Shown here in pieces: positions 12,161-23,340 of a stretch of 61,142 nucleotides of DNA. The position numbers and the translations under genes are program-made. The notes below the pieces were generated by a model. It was given only the letters and a program-made list of their open reading frames with translations, was not told the origin of the DNA and made no database searches. Every line of letters begins with the position of its first letter. Position 1 is the first letter of the stretch. Source of the stretch: Acanthaster planci (lineage: Eukaryota > Echinodermata > Asteroidea > Valvatida > Acanthasteridae); NCBI RefSeq assembly GCF_001949145.1, contig NW_019091381.1, positions 3,310,842 through 3,371,983 of the forward strand, written 5' to 3'.

Positions 12161-15118
12161 TGTTGGAGTGAGATGGATACTAGGCAGTTAGGGTTTAGAG
12201 TGGTGTTTGGTTCCCTAAATAAAACACCATGCCATCACACTGCTCCATTTGAAGGAGGAAAAAGCCAGTCTCTATCAGGCCCTCTGGCTGAAGGAACCGT
12301 ATCCGGAGTGTGCCTATCCTTGGCCCATTCTGGCCTCCGTTGCACAGCCTGAAATATGAAACCTGTGAGCCATCACCGTTGGACCTGAATCATTAGGACA
12401 TCATGCTTTGTTTACATGTGCACTTCCCTATGGGAGCTGGATAAACTGCGTCCCACCTCACACATGCAAACGAAGCGTCACATCACTATGTTACAAGTCT
12501 ACTTTGTTCAACCGTGGAAGAATAAGAAATTCCTCCATGGTTCCACCATTTGATGCTGGAGAAGACAGCAGAAAAAGAACGCTGTTTCAAAACACACACA
12601 TTGCTGGATATTTAAAAAAAAAATCTGACTGGTACGGCCAATAGAATAAGACACTCCAAAAGAAAAATAATCCGTATGTACATGCAATACATTCGTAATT
12701 CTTAAACTATTGCACATAGTTTTGTCTTCATCAAATTCACCTAACAACTACTTTTGGATCGGACGGCATACAATCCTACATCCACACAAGCGCTATCTAC
12801 TAACTACATACATGTACATGTATACCACTATTTTGGTACAATATAGTATATTCATTATCATATTCAGTATCTATGAAAAATGTGTATTTTCTCCATAAAA
12901 ATTTGACTTTGTCCTTTGTAAATACCTGTCACACACGTGCACAATTTACAATGAAATAAAGGTCAATGACAACTGAGATTCAGGCCACTGCAGCATCCAA
13001 ATCTTAAGCGCTAAGTCTCTGGTGGTTTTCCAATACTCAGCTTTCGGCTCCGTCTCTGGCATCATCTCTAAATTCAATCACCGAAGGCAGGCCTACAGTC
13101 TTTAACTTCAATAGAAATACTTCACTCTGCTGCATGTGGAGTTGTGAGTTATCAGTGGGCCAAAAACTTCAAATTTAGGAGGAAAAAAAAAAGCGAAGCC
13201 TAAAAAGGACACCCAAAAACTACTGAGAAATACAGATCAATGCTAGCAACATCTACAGAGTACCGACTGAAGCGAATAGTCAAGTGTACAACTACATGTG
13301 TAATTGTGCGAGAACCGGCGCGTTAACCAATGGATGCGCGTACTCCATTCATTTGCACCACGCTTCCTGGTTTGAAATGAGGTCACACTTCGGCACTCTA
13401 GAGCTATACATACAACTCTGACCGAAAGCCAAGTTTGGGAAACAATCCTACTTGTGAAAGGCAGCAACTCCTCCGATGCTGAAGTGGCCAACTTTTTGCC
13501 ACAGTAGTTCAGATACATAATTCCTACACTGCCCTTAGTTTGGGCCTGTGGTCCCCCCTTGACAAGTAATTCAGGTCTATGTACTCACCGCCTTTGACCT
13601 CTGACCTACAGCTTGGATTTAAACACAACTGTTTTGTGCCCTTGAAAAGAAGGCAAAGTGTACATGTCGATATATATTCCTTCAAACATTTGAACTAGAA
13701 AGTTTCTTTCCCTCAGATCAAATTTTGATGAACTGTTTGAAATTGCATTCACTTTTCAAAAAATCCGGGGGGGGGGGAAATGTAAAACACGAGGTCTTAG
13801 GAATACATAGACTTCATGACAGACTGCCGACACTTGACCTCAAAGTACTGAAGTAGTCGGTTGACCTTCAGCCCCAGATGAACTGTAGATGGAGGAGGCA
13901 GTTATGTTTGAGTGGACAACTCCAAAAAAATCAAGGCACTGTGTACGTACCTGAAGCAAAGATTTCCTGAGCTGAAACTACAAAAATACAAGTTCTCGGC
14001 AGAAGGCATAGACAGGTGGTGAAGCTTTCAAAACAATTACCTTTCCAAAGATTTGATGAGAAATATGACTCATGGCCCATCTGAACAGGCTATATGGGTG
14101 TATGGACGTATACACCACCTTCTATAGATGCACAGACAGATGAACGGACAAACTACCAGATAGCTAACTTGATGCTCCAGCATCTTGACAACTACGTCTC
14201 ACACCCAAGCAGGCCACTTTTTCAAAGAATACTATTTGAAGCTGTTCAGAAAAATGCATTCAAAATCACTGACGACATCGTCCCACCCCCCTAGTAACAG
14301 AAAGAAAGTGCCCGCACATCAGTTGATTCCTTGTGATTTCTCTTGAACCAGGGAAAGTACCCGGTTCTTAAAAGAAAACTTACTCCTGGGAAAAGTGAAC
14401 AAACAGAGTTTAAGTTAAAGGTGCAAATCTTAAAAAAGGACAATTCATGTTTCGGACTGTTCCCTAAATGTGTTCACGTTCTTCCAGCAAATCTATTCAC
14501 TACTCTCCTTGCAAAACAACATCCCAGATAAACTGACATGACTACTGAGTAGGCCTTTGAATAAAAAAAAAAACATTACATTTCAGCACCTTAACAGTTG
14601 GCCAATCTGTTGACCTGTGCATAGATGTTGACAATGAAGTATTTGACCTTTGGTGTGTTTGTTGCTATTAATTGTGAACAATGTGATGAGAAAAAAACGA
14701 TTCTCTAATCCATGCAATAAAAGATTTTAAGTACACACGTAGGTTTTGAACCTAAATTTAAGTACAATGTAACACTCATTTCTTCTTTCATGATGCTGAC
14801 AAATAGTTTACTTCCAACAGGTTTCGTATAAGTGCACGGCTTCCATGCTGTGAAATCTCGCTGAGCACTAGGCCCATACCATCAGTGCATACCCTAGTGA
14901 GGGCGCCATTTACTCCTGCAAACACATGCAGGTCAGGCATTCCAGAGAGTTAACATGCATACATTTTTCATTCACCATGGCTTTCAAGCAAGTGTCACAT
15001 CTGGGCCAAGGGGGTGTGTGTGCGTATGACCCGAGACAGCCAAACTGGCCCATGGGCTTGGGTCCACCTAAATCTCAGCACCCGGGAGGGAAGGGATTGA
15101 TGACAGGCCGCCTGGGTG

Positions 15119-18100
15119 TCACCAGGGTCGGTTGGAGCCTCTTCCCAAAGAGCTCCGGTGGGCCAGTCCCCCATCGCCCTGTCTCGTCTGGTAGCTGGGT
15201 GGGACCCCCATGATGTTCCAAGAGGAGTGCATGGTCTTGGTGGGTGGGGTCACGCAGTAGTTGCCCTCACTGGTCAAGCCGCTAGGGGAGTTTTGGCTGT
15301 AGCCGGTAGGATTTGAAGGCGATCCAGTCGTGGCTTGCTGTGAAGCAGTGGCACCGATGCCAGGAAGAACAGGACTGCAAAGTAAGAACAGAGAAACACA
15401 GTTTATATCAGAAACCAAATTTTCTCCGCTTTGTTACTCGCAAGCAGTGTGTGTCTGCAATCTATACTAATCAAATTTCTGAAAAATTGATGCGAAACAT
15501 AATCTTTCTGGTCATATCGAAACTGACGTATTTCAGCGGAATCAAACTTGTGGTAAAATATCCGTTTCTGTATTTGCTCTAAATTCACAATTGAGAAATT
15601 GTTTACATTATTGCAAACAAATGTCAATCAATTTTTTTACAAGCCACATTACTGACAGGGATATTTCATACATGTACATCGTAAAAGGAAATGTTTTTCC
15701 TTGCTGATCTTTACAGAGAACTTTACAACGAACAAATTACGATGTCACAAGGGAAAGTACCCAAATTGAGGAGGAAAGATGAACTTTCACGAACGAATTG
15801 CTTGTGTCTTGCAATAAATTCACCACTGTAATGTGGAGAAGATCTTGCCAATCAATGTTGTATTCAAGTCCCTGTATTCGAGTCCCTGCAAGCCCCTGAA
15901 AGTCCATCACAAGTCCCTGCAAGCCCCTAAAAGTCCATCACAAGTCCATCACAAGTCCAAAGCCAATTCACAAGCTGTTCAAATGAGCTGTGACAAAAGC
16001 ATCCTTTTGTCATAGTCCATCCCGTTACTTATGGCTGACCTTGTGACGGGACTTGTGAAAAGACTTGTGATGGACTCGAATACAACACTGTCACTAAAGT
16101 TTTGAAATAAATTTCGAAGATTTGTGACCCCTAACCAACGCAGAAAAAAATTCCAACTTAATGAGATGATGCAGCGCTAAGTGAATCTCTCGAGTGTGAG
16201 TGATGTTATGAAGAGAACTTGTGGAGGCGCACCGTGTATTTTTCAAGATCTCAGTCTCTAACAAAAAAGATTCCTAAGGTGTTACCGCAAACCTTTGTCT
16301 CCAGAGCAAACCAGAGCATACAGTCCAAAACGTCGAGTACCATCGGTTCTTCTTAGAACCCCACATACTCAAAGAGAGACGTATCCTTGGTGCTACCGCA
16401 AACCTATCCAGTTTACTTGCTACCTCCAACATGAAAAGCTTCAAATCTCAACCTTCGTCTTATTGCTACGTCCACCATGCCGACCTTCAACTCACATTTA
16501 AGCTGTTACTTGTTCTCCAACCCCTTCCAATGAGATGAGCCTGCCGCATGCACATTGTTCTCTAACATTGTAATAACAACATCAGCTTAACACTTGCCTT
16601 TGCTTGAGAGTTCCTCCAGGGACAGTGGAGGTGGCAATGGGAGACAACTTCAAGTGACCATCCCGCGTCTGGGTCGTCAGGTGGCTGTTCAGGCCAATTG
16701 TGTCCGGTCGTCCAAAGGGGGGCGTGGTATCCTTGGCTAGACCACGCCCACCTGAGGTGTCACCGCTTACTGGTGATCCATTGGGCACTGTTTTAAAATC
16801 CCCCCCCCCCAAAAATAGCAATGACAAGTTTGTAACAGGGAAAGACTTGCTAAACATTGAAATGACAAAATACGGTATTTCAGCACTAATTCACGGCCAA
16901 CTCCTTTTTGGAAAGTGGTACGTACCCAGTGACACATTGGCTCCAAAGGGAGGGGTCCTTGTCTTTGAGGCAGATCCACTGGGAGATGGGGGTGTTCCTG
17001 TCAGAAGTTTGTGCCTGCTGTAGTGGTTTGCTTGGGCAACATGCGCTTTTGGAAGCAAACTGAGTTCCACAAGGAGAATTTCACAGAGGTACATGTAAGG
17101 ATGATTTGAGTGGCTGATAAGTAAACAAGGCACAGCTGTTTTTAAACATGATTTTTTCCCTTCTTGTCATTTTTTGGCAGGTCAACTGGATAGGGTTTAA
17201 TACCAGACAGCCAGCTCCACTGACAGAAACCTTTTATATCAAACTGTTGGTTCAATGAGACCTTTACTGATTTTGATAGAGTTTTTGTTATTCTTTGAAG
17301 ATCAATGTCTGTCTAGCCATCACAGTCAAAATTGCTGTAGCATAATTTGGTGCAAGCTAAAATATCTCTGAGGAAGATTTACACTAATCCTCATGAGTGC
17401 ACATAAACAACATTAAATCGAGAATATGGAGGACTGTAGTGGTCTTTAAAAACTGAGAGTTGTTCGGCAACCTACTCGTTGGCATCTGAAGAGCCAGGGA
17501 TGAGCGGGCTGTTGAGGGAACCCTGGGAGCTGATGGAGCCTGCCGAGCCTGACCGGCCAATGGCAGGCAACGCGTCCTTGGCCGGCGCCGTGGTCTGGGC
17601 TGTGGTGGGATTGTCCATGGAGTTGCGCCGGGCAGAAACGCCCACGGTGCTGCCGCCATGGGACCACAGGGCAGCATTGGAGGCATTGCGGTAGCGCGAG
17701 TGAGGAACTGGTGGAGGGAAGAGTGTCAACCCTTGTCAGAAATCAGAGCCAAAATGTGACTCCAGCACACATCCATTTTTCTGTTGGAAAGCTTGACAAC
17801 AGCATCTTTTACTTACCAAGATGGACAAGACTCTTTGCCGAGTCGGGTTTGAAAGCCTCAGAAAAAACTTTGGTTCTGGATCAGCCCTCATGAATCCACA
17901 ACCACATGCAAAAGATGGTTTGAACTGACTGACTCCTGCTTTCAGCATCCATTAAATTTGGGAGCAGGCCAACAGCCAATCAGATTTCTGAATAGACAGT
18001 GGCAGTGTATGAAGATATCTTCCCTTTTAACTCACCTTCTCTCTTATTGGGCGCTACTGGCGGTTTCCGATTCCCGGCAACTCCTGATCGCTTCCTGACA

Positions 18101-21100
18101 AAGCTTTCCTCAGGTTGGCCTCGGAAGAAACCCTCAAAGATGACAAAATTGTTGACCTGAAACGGACGGATCACCAAAACAACAGCGTTTGAGATCAAAA
18201 AGTATCACAGGTCTCAATATAAAATTTGCCAGAGATGTAAATTTCACAAGAACTTTGTGCGACGAATTTGATCGTTATTGTGTTGTTCGCATGTTAATGT
18301 TACCACGGATATATACCCAGAAAATTTGACTCAAACCTGGTGGATGGTTGCCCGAAGGTTGTAATGCTTGGCTAGGAAGGAGGTAAACTTGTGGGAGGGT
18401 CTGTCGATGGGAAGGTGTTGAGCCTCAATTCCCTCATGCTGGGGAAAAGATGGGGAATACAGGGGGTTTTAAAGGGCGTATTTGCAATGTTGGCACTTAG
18501 TGAAGGTAACGCATTCTGATTTGAAACTTGAAAGCTATATATTACCAAGTCTAGATCGGCAAGATTTCTGCACAGCTAGTCTTTCAGTGTTAGATTTGGC
18601 CAGTTTATGAAATAAATGATGCTCCAAAGCAGAACATTTTTTTAGTATTTCAATTAAGATATTAAACATGTTTGTCAGACCCTTTCCTCCAAAGACCTGT
18701 CTGTATTAAATGTTCTCTGCAGTAGCAACCCGTAACCATTGAGCTTTAGTGTCAATCACATAAAATCTTGTTGGGGTTATGACATCACAACGTCTTAGAC
18801 TGGTCTACTTGTAAACATGAATTACGACTGTTATGTAACACAAATTCCGACCTCTAGTTCAATGAGACACGGACTAATGTGCTGGCTGAAGCTGTGTGTA
18901 CATTTGGCAACGGCTTTGCCTCCGATCACTGAGAGGTCGGATGCAACATAACTGATTCGGACAGGACCTCACCCTCAGCATAGTCTGGAAGAGCTGTTTC
19001 CCGCACCCTCTCCTCTGGCACGACTCGTGGACGTAGAAGTCGAGAACGCACAGTGGCTCCATCTCGATCTGGTTGCCGTGGTTGTCGAGCACAAAGAGTT
19101 TCTTTCGTCCGACTTTCAGAATTCCAACAACTGAACCCAAACCTCTGCAGCAGTTTAAAGTTTAAAGAATCACTTAACATTATCAGGTAAGTTCAGATGC
19201 CTGCACATCAAAGAATGCTGCATCACAATTTCTTCGATCACATGGGAACCATGCAAAACTTAATTAACCAAACTTGTCAGATTATCGCTTATTTGGTACC
19301 AAAAGTAAAACCAAGCATTTCAATGGAACAGTTTCCACGTTAGATCCAGCATTAGCTGAAAGAGGATAAATCCAGTCAGAATTTGTGGGGTTTTCTCCAG
19401 CTATAGGATTCTGCTTGATTCAGCAGGGTGCCTGGCGAAGACCATGACGGCCGAAAGGGTGAAAAGGCCTGGCATTTGACACTGAAGAGTAACAACAGTG
19501 ATAGTTATTAAGCATCTGGAAATTTGACTTTTGCCACTTTATTGCCATGTCGCAGTCCAGTCCTTCACAAGTCTACTAAACAGTCCATTCAGAAGACAAC
19601 TCTGGATAGCTGGTGATTGACTTGCATGGACTTGTGATAAAGGGCAGATCCAAAACCATATTGCGGGGGGGGAGGAAAATTTGTTTTTTAGTGGGCGGGG
19701 GCAAAATTTGGAACCTTTTAACACGTGTAAGGCCATCCTGAGGAATCAGGCTACATTTTGGGGTTTTTACATGCTTTGGGAATGAAACAGACCAAAAAAA
19801 ATCACCTCTCTCTAATTGATTCTTTCAAAATACTTTCGGTTCTTTTTTCAGGGGAGGGGGTGGCCTTCATTCCCCTCCCCCCTCCTGTGATAAACCTGAC
19901 TACAACACTGTTTTGCTAAAATTTCAAGCAGAACGTGTAATATTGAGCAGCCACAAGGTGTTGAGAAACTAGATAAGTCGTTGTTAGCTGTACGGTTGAT
20001 GACACACTCCTCAGTTACATACCCACTGGCCGAGGCATCTTTCATGACGTACAAATGGTGGCTGGAGAAGCGAAGTCTGTGTGCTGAAGTAATGGGCGCG
20101 TGCAGCCCTTGAGCCTGAACAGAATTAGAAAAAACTCCTTGTAATTTATTGGTCCATGCATATTTTAGGCTTGAATAAACAAGTTGAGCATTTTTCACAG
20201 ATTACATGAGGCTACTGTAATCAGGCAGTTGGTTAATAAACAACAACAAAATAAATATGTAAATATATGAAATTTCTTGGCAGGCACTGGATGCCTTTGA
20301 AGCAGTGACCTAGTCTTAAATTAAAATCTATCCTTATCAAGGCAAGTTACATGTAAAATTATTTATTACATGTACCTAAAAAATTCAAATTCATATTGAA
20401 TCGGAGAAATGTGTACAACTCACTTTGGCAGAGGCTTGTCCCATTTCATCTATGACCTCCTCCATGTTCAATCCAAGATTCTCTCTACAAGAGAGATACA
20501 TATAAAAAAACAGTCTTTAATTAAATGCAACGTTTCTTTTCCATATTAATCTCTCGTTCAACCAGAATGCTAAAGAATGGCATATTGGAAAATCAGCCGG
20601 ACCGATCCCCTGGGTACTCAATCCCTTTCCTTGTTAAAATCACCCTAAAAAATTGGCAGGCCTCTCTCTGTGGCTGTGTTTGTGACGCTTCAAAAGTGTG
20701 ATCTCCCCACTCCCCACCAACCAGCTCTTTTCATCCGATAAAAGCTGATGAGGGACGCTCCTGTTCAAGTAGCTAGATTCATGGAAATATCACAATGGTC
20801 CAATTATTTTTATTATAATGTCTTCTTAGAAGGATTTAAATTTGCATTCGAATGATAGGTCTCCCACCTCCGTAAGGCAACTAGAGTGGAAGTTATGATA
20901 AAATATATATCATAACTTGAATACCAAAGTATATAATACGCATAATTAATGGTTAAATACTTGTGACCTTTTAGGCGCCTTCAGGCAGTTTATACTGAGA
21001 AATAAACCTACAATTTCAAATACTTGTATCTCGTATACAATGTGGAACTGGACTTTGTGGGAAGGGGAGAGCACCACAATTTCTCCCAACAATGCGGGGA

Positions 21101-22752
21101 GGGGGCCTCCCATTGTTACAGTGGATTTGAACTGATAACGATACTGTGCAATGTAATTAGTAATAAAAAGCACCACGTTTCAGTTTTCTTCTCCAACCCT
21201 CCTTTGGTTTTACAGCACAAAATATGTACAAGTGCCCGACAGTCACTCTTGTGCATGNNNNNNNNNNNNNNNNNNNNNNNNNNNNNNNNNNNNNNNNNNN
21301 NNNNNNNNNNNNNNNNNNNNNNNNNNNNNNNNNNNNNNNNNNNNNNNNNGATGCACATGAAACAGTGAAGTACAGTTGTAGGGCAGCACAAAAGTGCAAT
21401 CTGATATTCCTGTGAGGGACAGTTGGTGCAGTGCACAACATGACACAGCTGTGCTTCTTTGAGGTGTTCACCAAGTGACCCAAAGAGTGACTTCAGCATA
21501 GAAATCTAATCAAACATGCACCACAGGTAGGATAAAATTTGAAATCAAGGTACATGTGAGGATATTCAGTCATACTTGTCTGAAATTGGGATTTCTGTGA
21601 ACATCGCCATGTCATTTTGTGGGTTGAATAAATATTTTTGGCATAAAGTTTTACTGCGGATTCAAAGTTTTCAAAGTCAATTAAGGTCCATAGATTCCGC
21701 AAATTACATTTTCATTCTTCATGCAAGCACCCCTTTGGTATTAATTGAGGACAAAAATGACAGTCACACAAAAATTGAAAAAATAACATATCAGGAATAG
21801 TGCCACCAATCGTAACTGCCACCAGAAGTGTCGCTAATGTGGTTTTGAGGAAAAACAGATTTTTGAGATAATTGCCAGAGAAGTTTTTCCTTTATAAATG
21901 CCACCAAAATAAGTTTTTTATGACAACTAGACCTAAGTTGTCATAAACTTCACGTAACATAAATCCCTTAAATGATTCTTAGATGTCTACTCCTTCACTT
22001 AACCCAAGTAATTCGTATGAAAACAGCAGTTAATTAGCCAAAATTAATTAACAAAGGTTAACGTCACTTCGTGAAAACCAAAATCCTGGTTGACCTACTA
22101 TGCAGGCATTTCCTTGCAATACGTTTTGTACATGTTCAAAGGACGTTAGGCATTGCGTCTCTTCATGAAAATAGAAAATGCTGTTTTCAAGATGTTTGCC
22201 ATCGCCTCGGCAACATTAATGTATCTAAGACATTAATGATGGTTTGAGGGAGCATGTCAAAATGGTCAAGCACGATACTGTAAAAGAGAATATTGAAAAC
22301 AATGGAAGTCAACAAAAATTCATTTATTTGGACATTAGTGTCTCTTCGTGAGAACGGTGATGCAATGTCTGGGTCAATGCGAGCCATGCGAGCTCAAGTC
22401 AGAGAACGATGGGCATGATGGGATCAAAAGAACACATAATCACGCTAAACCATGGCCCAACACATGGCACTTTACTTGTGCTGCAACCATGGCACCTAGT
22501 CTGCTGGTCAGAACATAAGGAGCTGTTCATAGGCCTACCAGCTGTCGGCCCTAAATGTACAACAAACAGCATGATCGTAATGATCATGATGGGCATGATG
22601 GAAAAGCCAGCCTCTGCGTGTACTACACGGTGAGCCTAATGAGAACTAGGCCAATTTATGAATTACCCTGTTGATCTGCATGGTTGAAGACGATTGTCTA
22701 CCACTGTCACCGTCTCTCCAAACAAGTGGTTGATGTTGAATTTAAACTCCAT
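15119..22752 (-). CDS. ATAT1: Alpha-tubulin N-acetyltransferase 1 (MEC-17)
   Basis: Ten exons on the minus strand: 22752-22667, 20484-20424, 20114-20023, 19144-18973, 18438-18337, 18156-18036, 17707-17476, 17017-16926, 16787-16598, 15374-15119; sum 1404 nt, 467 residues plus stop. It acetylates Lys40 of alpha-tubulin in the microtubule lumen using acetyl-CoA. The start MEFKFNINHLFGE matches the family N-terminus. Family landmarks follow: SAKAQGLHAPITSA, KVGRKKLFVLD, EPLCVLDFYVHESCQRRGCGK (acetyl-CoA loop), LPIDRPSHKF and VNNFVIFEGFF. The catalytic pair is present as Cys112 and Asp149, with the same 37-residue spacing as human Cys120/Asp157. The C-terminal ~280 residues are a low-complexity Ser/Pro/Gly/Thr tail ending RGSNRPW, as expected for this family. 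Intron 9 has a GC donor, and exon 8 has a tandem CAGCAG acceptor. Confidence 0.96.
15853..16090. mobile_element. Foldback element ending CAGTGTTGTA-type, copy 1
   Basis: It starts caatgttgtattcaagtcc and ends gactcgaatacaacactg, which are reverse complements of each other. The interior is built of short direct repeats (agtccctgcaagcccct, agtccatcaca) and their inverse (cttgtgatggact). It lies in ATAT1 intron 9 (15375-16597), the intron with the GC donor. The same terminal sequence bounds 35527-35643. Confidence 0.7.
16596..16598 (-). other. Non-canonical GC splice donor, ATAT1 intron 9
   Basis: Read on the minus strand, exon 9 ends CAAAG and the intron starts GCAAGT, the usual context of functional GC-AG introns. 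Using this site joins phases correctly to the last exon (15374); no GT alternative that keeps the frame was seen nearby. Confidence 0.75.
21258..21349. other. Assembly gap (92 N)
   Basis: Run of 92 undetermined bases in ATAT1 intron 1. It directly abuts the second copy of the ~150-bp dispersed repeat, so a repeat-induced assembly break is likely. No known ATAT1 exon is missing, because exons 1 and 2 flank it in matching phase. Confidence 0.99.
21350..21501. repeat. Dispersed ~150-bp repeat, copy 2
   Basis: It matches window positions 2-153 with about six substitutions and the same right boundary. It starts immediately after the assembly gap, so its true left end is unknown. It lies in ATAT1 intron 1 (20485-22666). 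Confidence 0.85.
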
Positions 22753-23340
22753 CTCTTTGTCGACTACGAAATTTGCTTGATATCATCATCTGACTAAATT
22801 ATCCATTTTCGTGAGTGGTGGCTCTTTACCGCTCGAGTTTCGACATGCATTTTAGTCCTCCATGCTAGGCCTTGCTCAAACTGCTGCTAGGGTTTATTTG
22901 GAATTGTCCATCAATTTAGGGATACGCGATCAAGCACAAGTTTTCTTACCTCTGTGGTTTGTGAGACCCTTATGTTTACTCAAATAACTTATTCCTGAAA
23001 TGAATAAATCTATCTATAAAAGGAAACACTTCAATCAACTTAAACCCGTCAACTTGCGTAACAAGTGTATAAATATACATGTATTTTAAAGTAAATTCTT
23101 TGGAAATACCCCTTTTATAAATCAACTATGCCACTGCAGGGGTTAACTGGTAATCAGATAATGTCTTGTCGAGCTAGCTAGCACGCGGGTACCAGTACCG
23201 TGTACTCGAGTTCATTCAGTTTCGATTCTCTCGTGCGAGGACGTCTGCCGTTAGGAAACTGACTGACAGTTAAGAATTTTTTACCATTGACAGGTCAGGT
23301 TTGCACTTCTTTACTGCATATTTAGGCGATCTAACGAGAG
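22753..23340. promoter_or_regulatory. Shared 588-bp region between the ATAT1 and GNL1 start codons
   Basis: The ATAT1 start codon (minus strand, 22752) and the GNL1 start codon (plus strand, 23341) face away from each other across 588 bp. This interval must therefore hold both 5' UTRs and both core promoters, unless non-coding first exons lie further away. A tataaaagg at about 23016-23024 is a possible plus-strand TATA box. No CpG-dense block stands out by eye. Promoter function is inferred from the arrangement, not shown. Confidence 0.6.

Larger units (their letters stand above)
7874..15118. other. Intergenic DNA between the convergent DDR and ATAT1 3' ends
   Basis: No gene recognised. It holds two foldback/terminal-inverted-repeat elements (8535-8629, 8804-9143), one ambiguous base (8948), a cluster of a recurring motif (11803-12160), a TACATGTA palindrome run near 12805-12820 and a G homopolymer near 13767. 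Part of the right side is presumably ATAT1 3' UTR, but no convincing minus-strand polyadenylation signal close to the stop was found. The open frames here are short and resemble nothing known to me. Confidence 0.6.
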
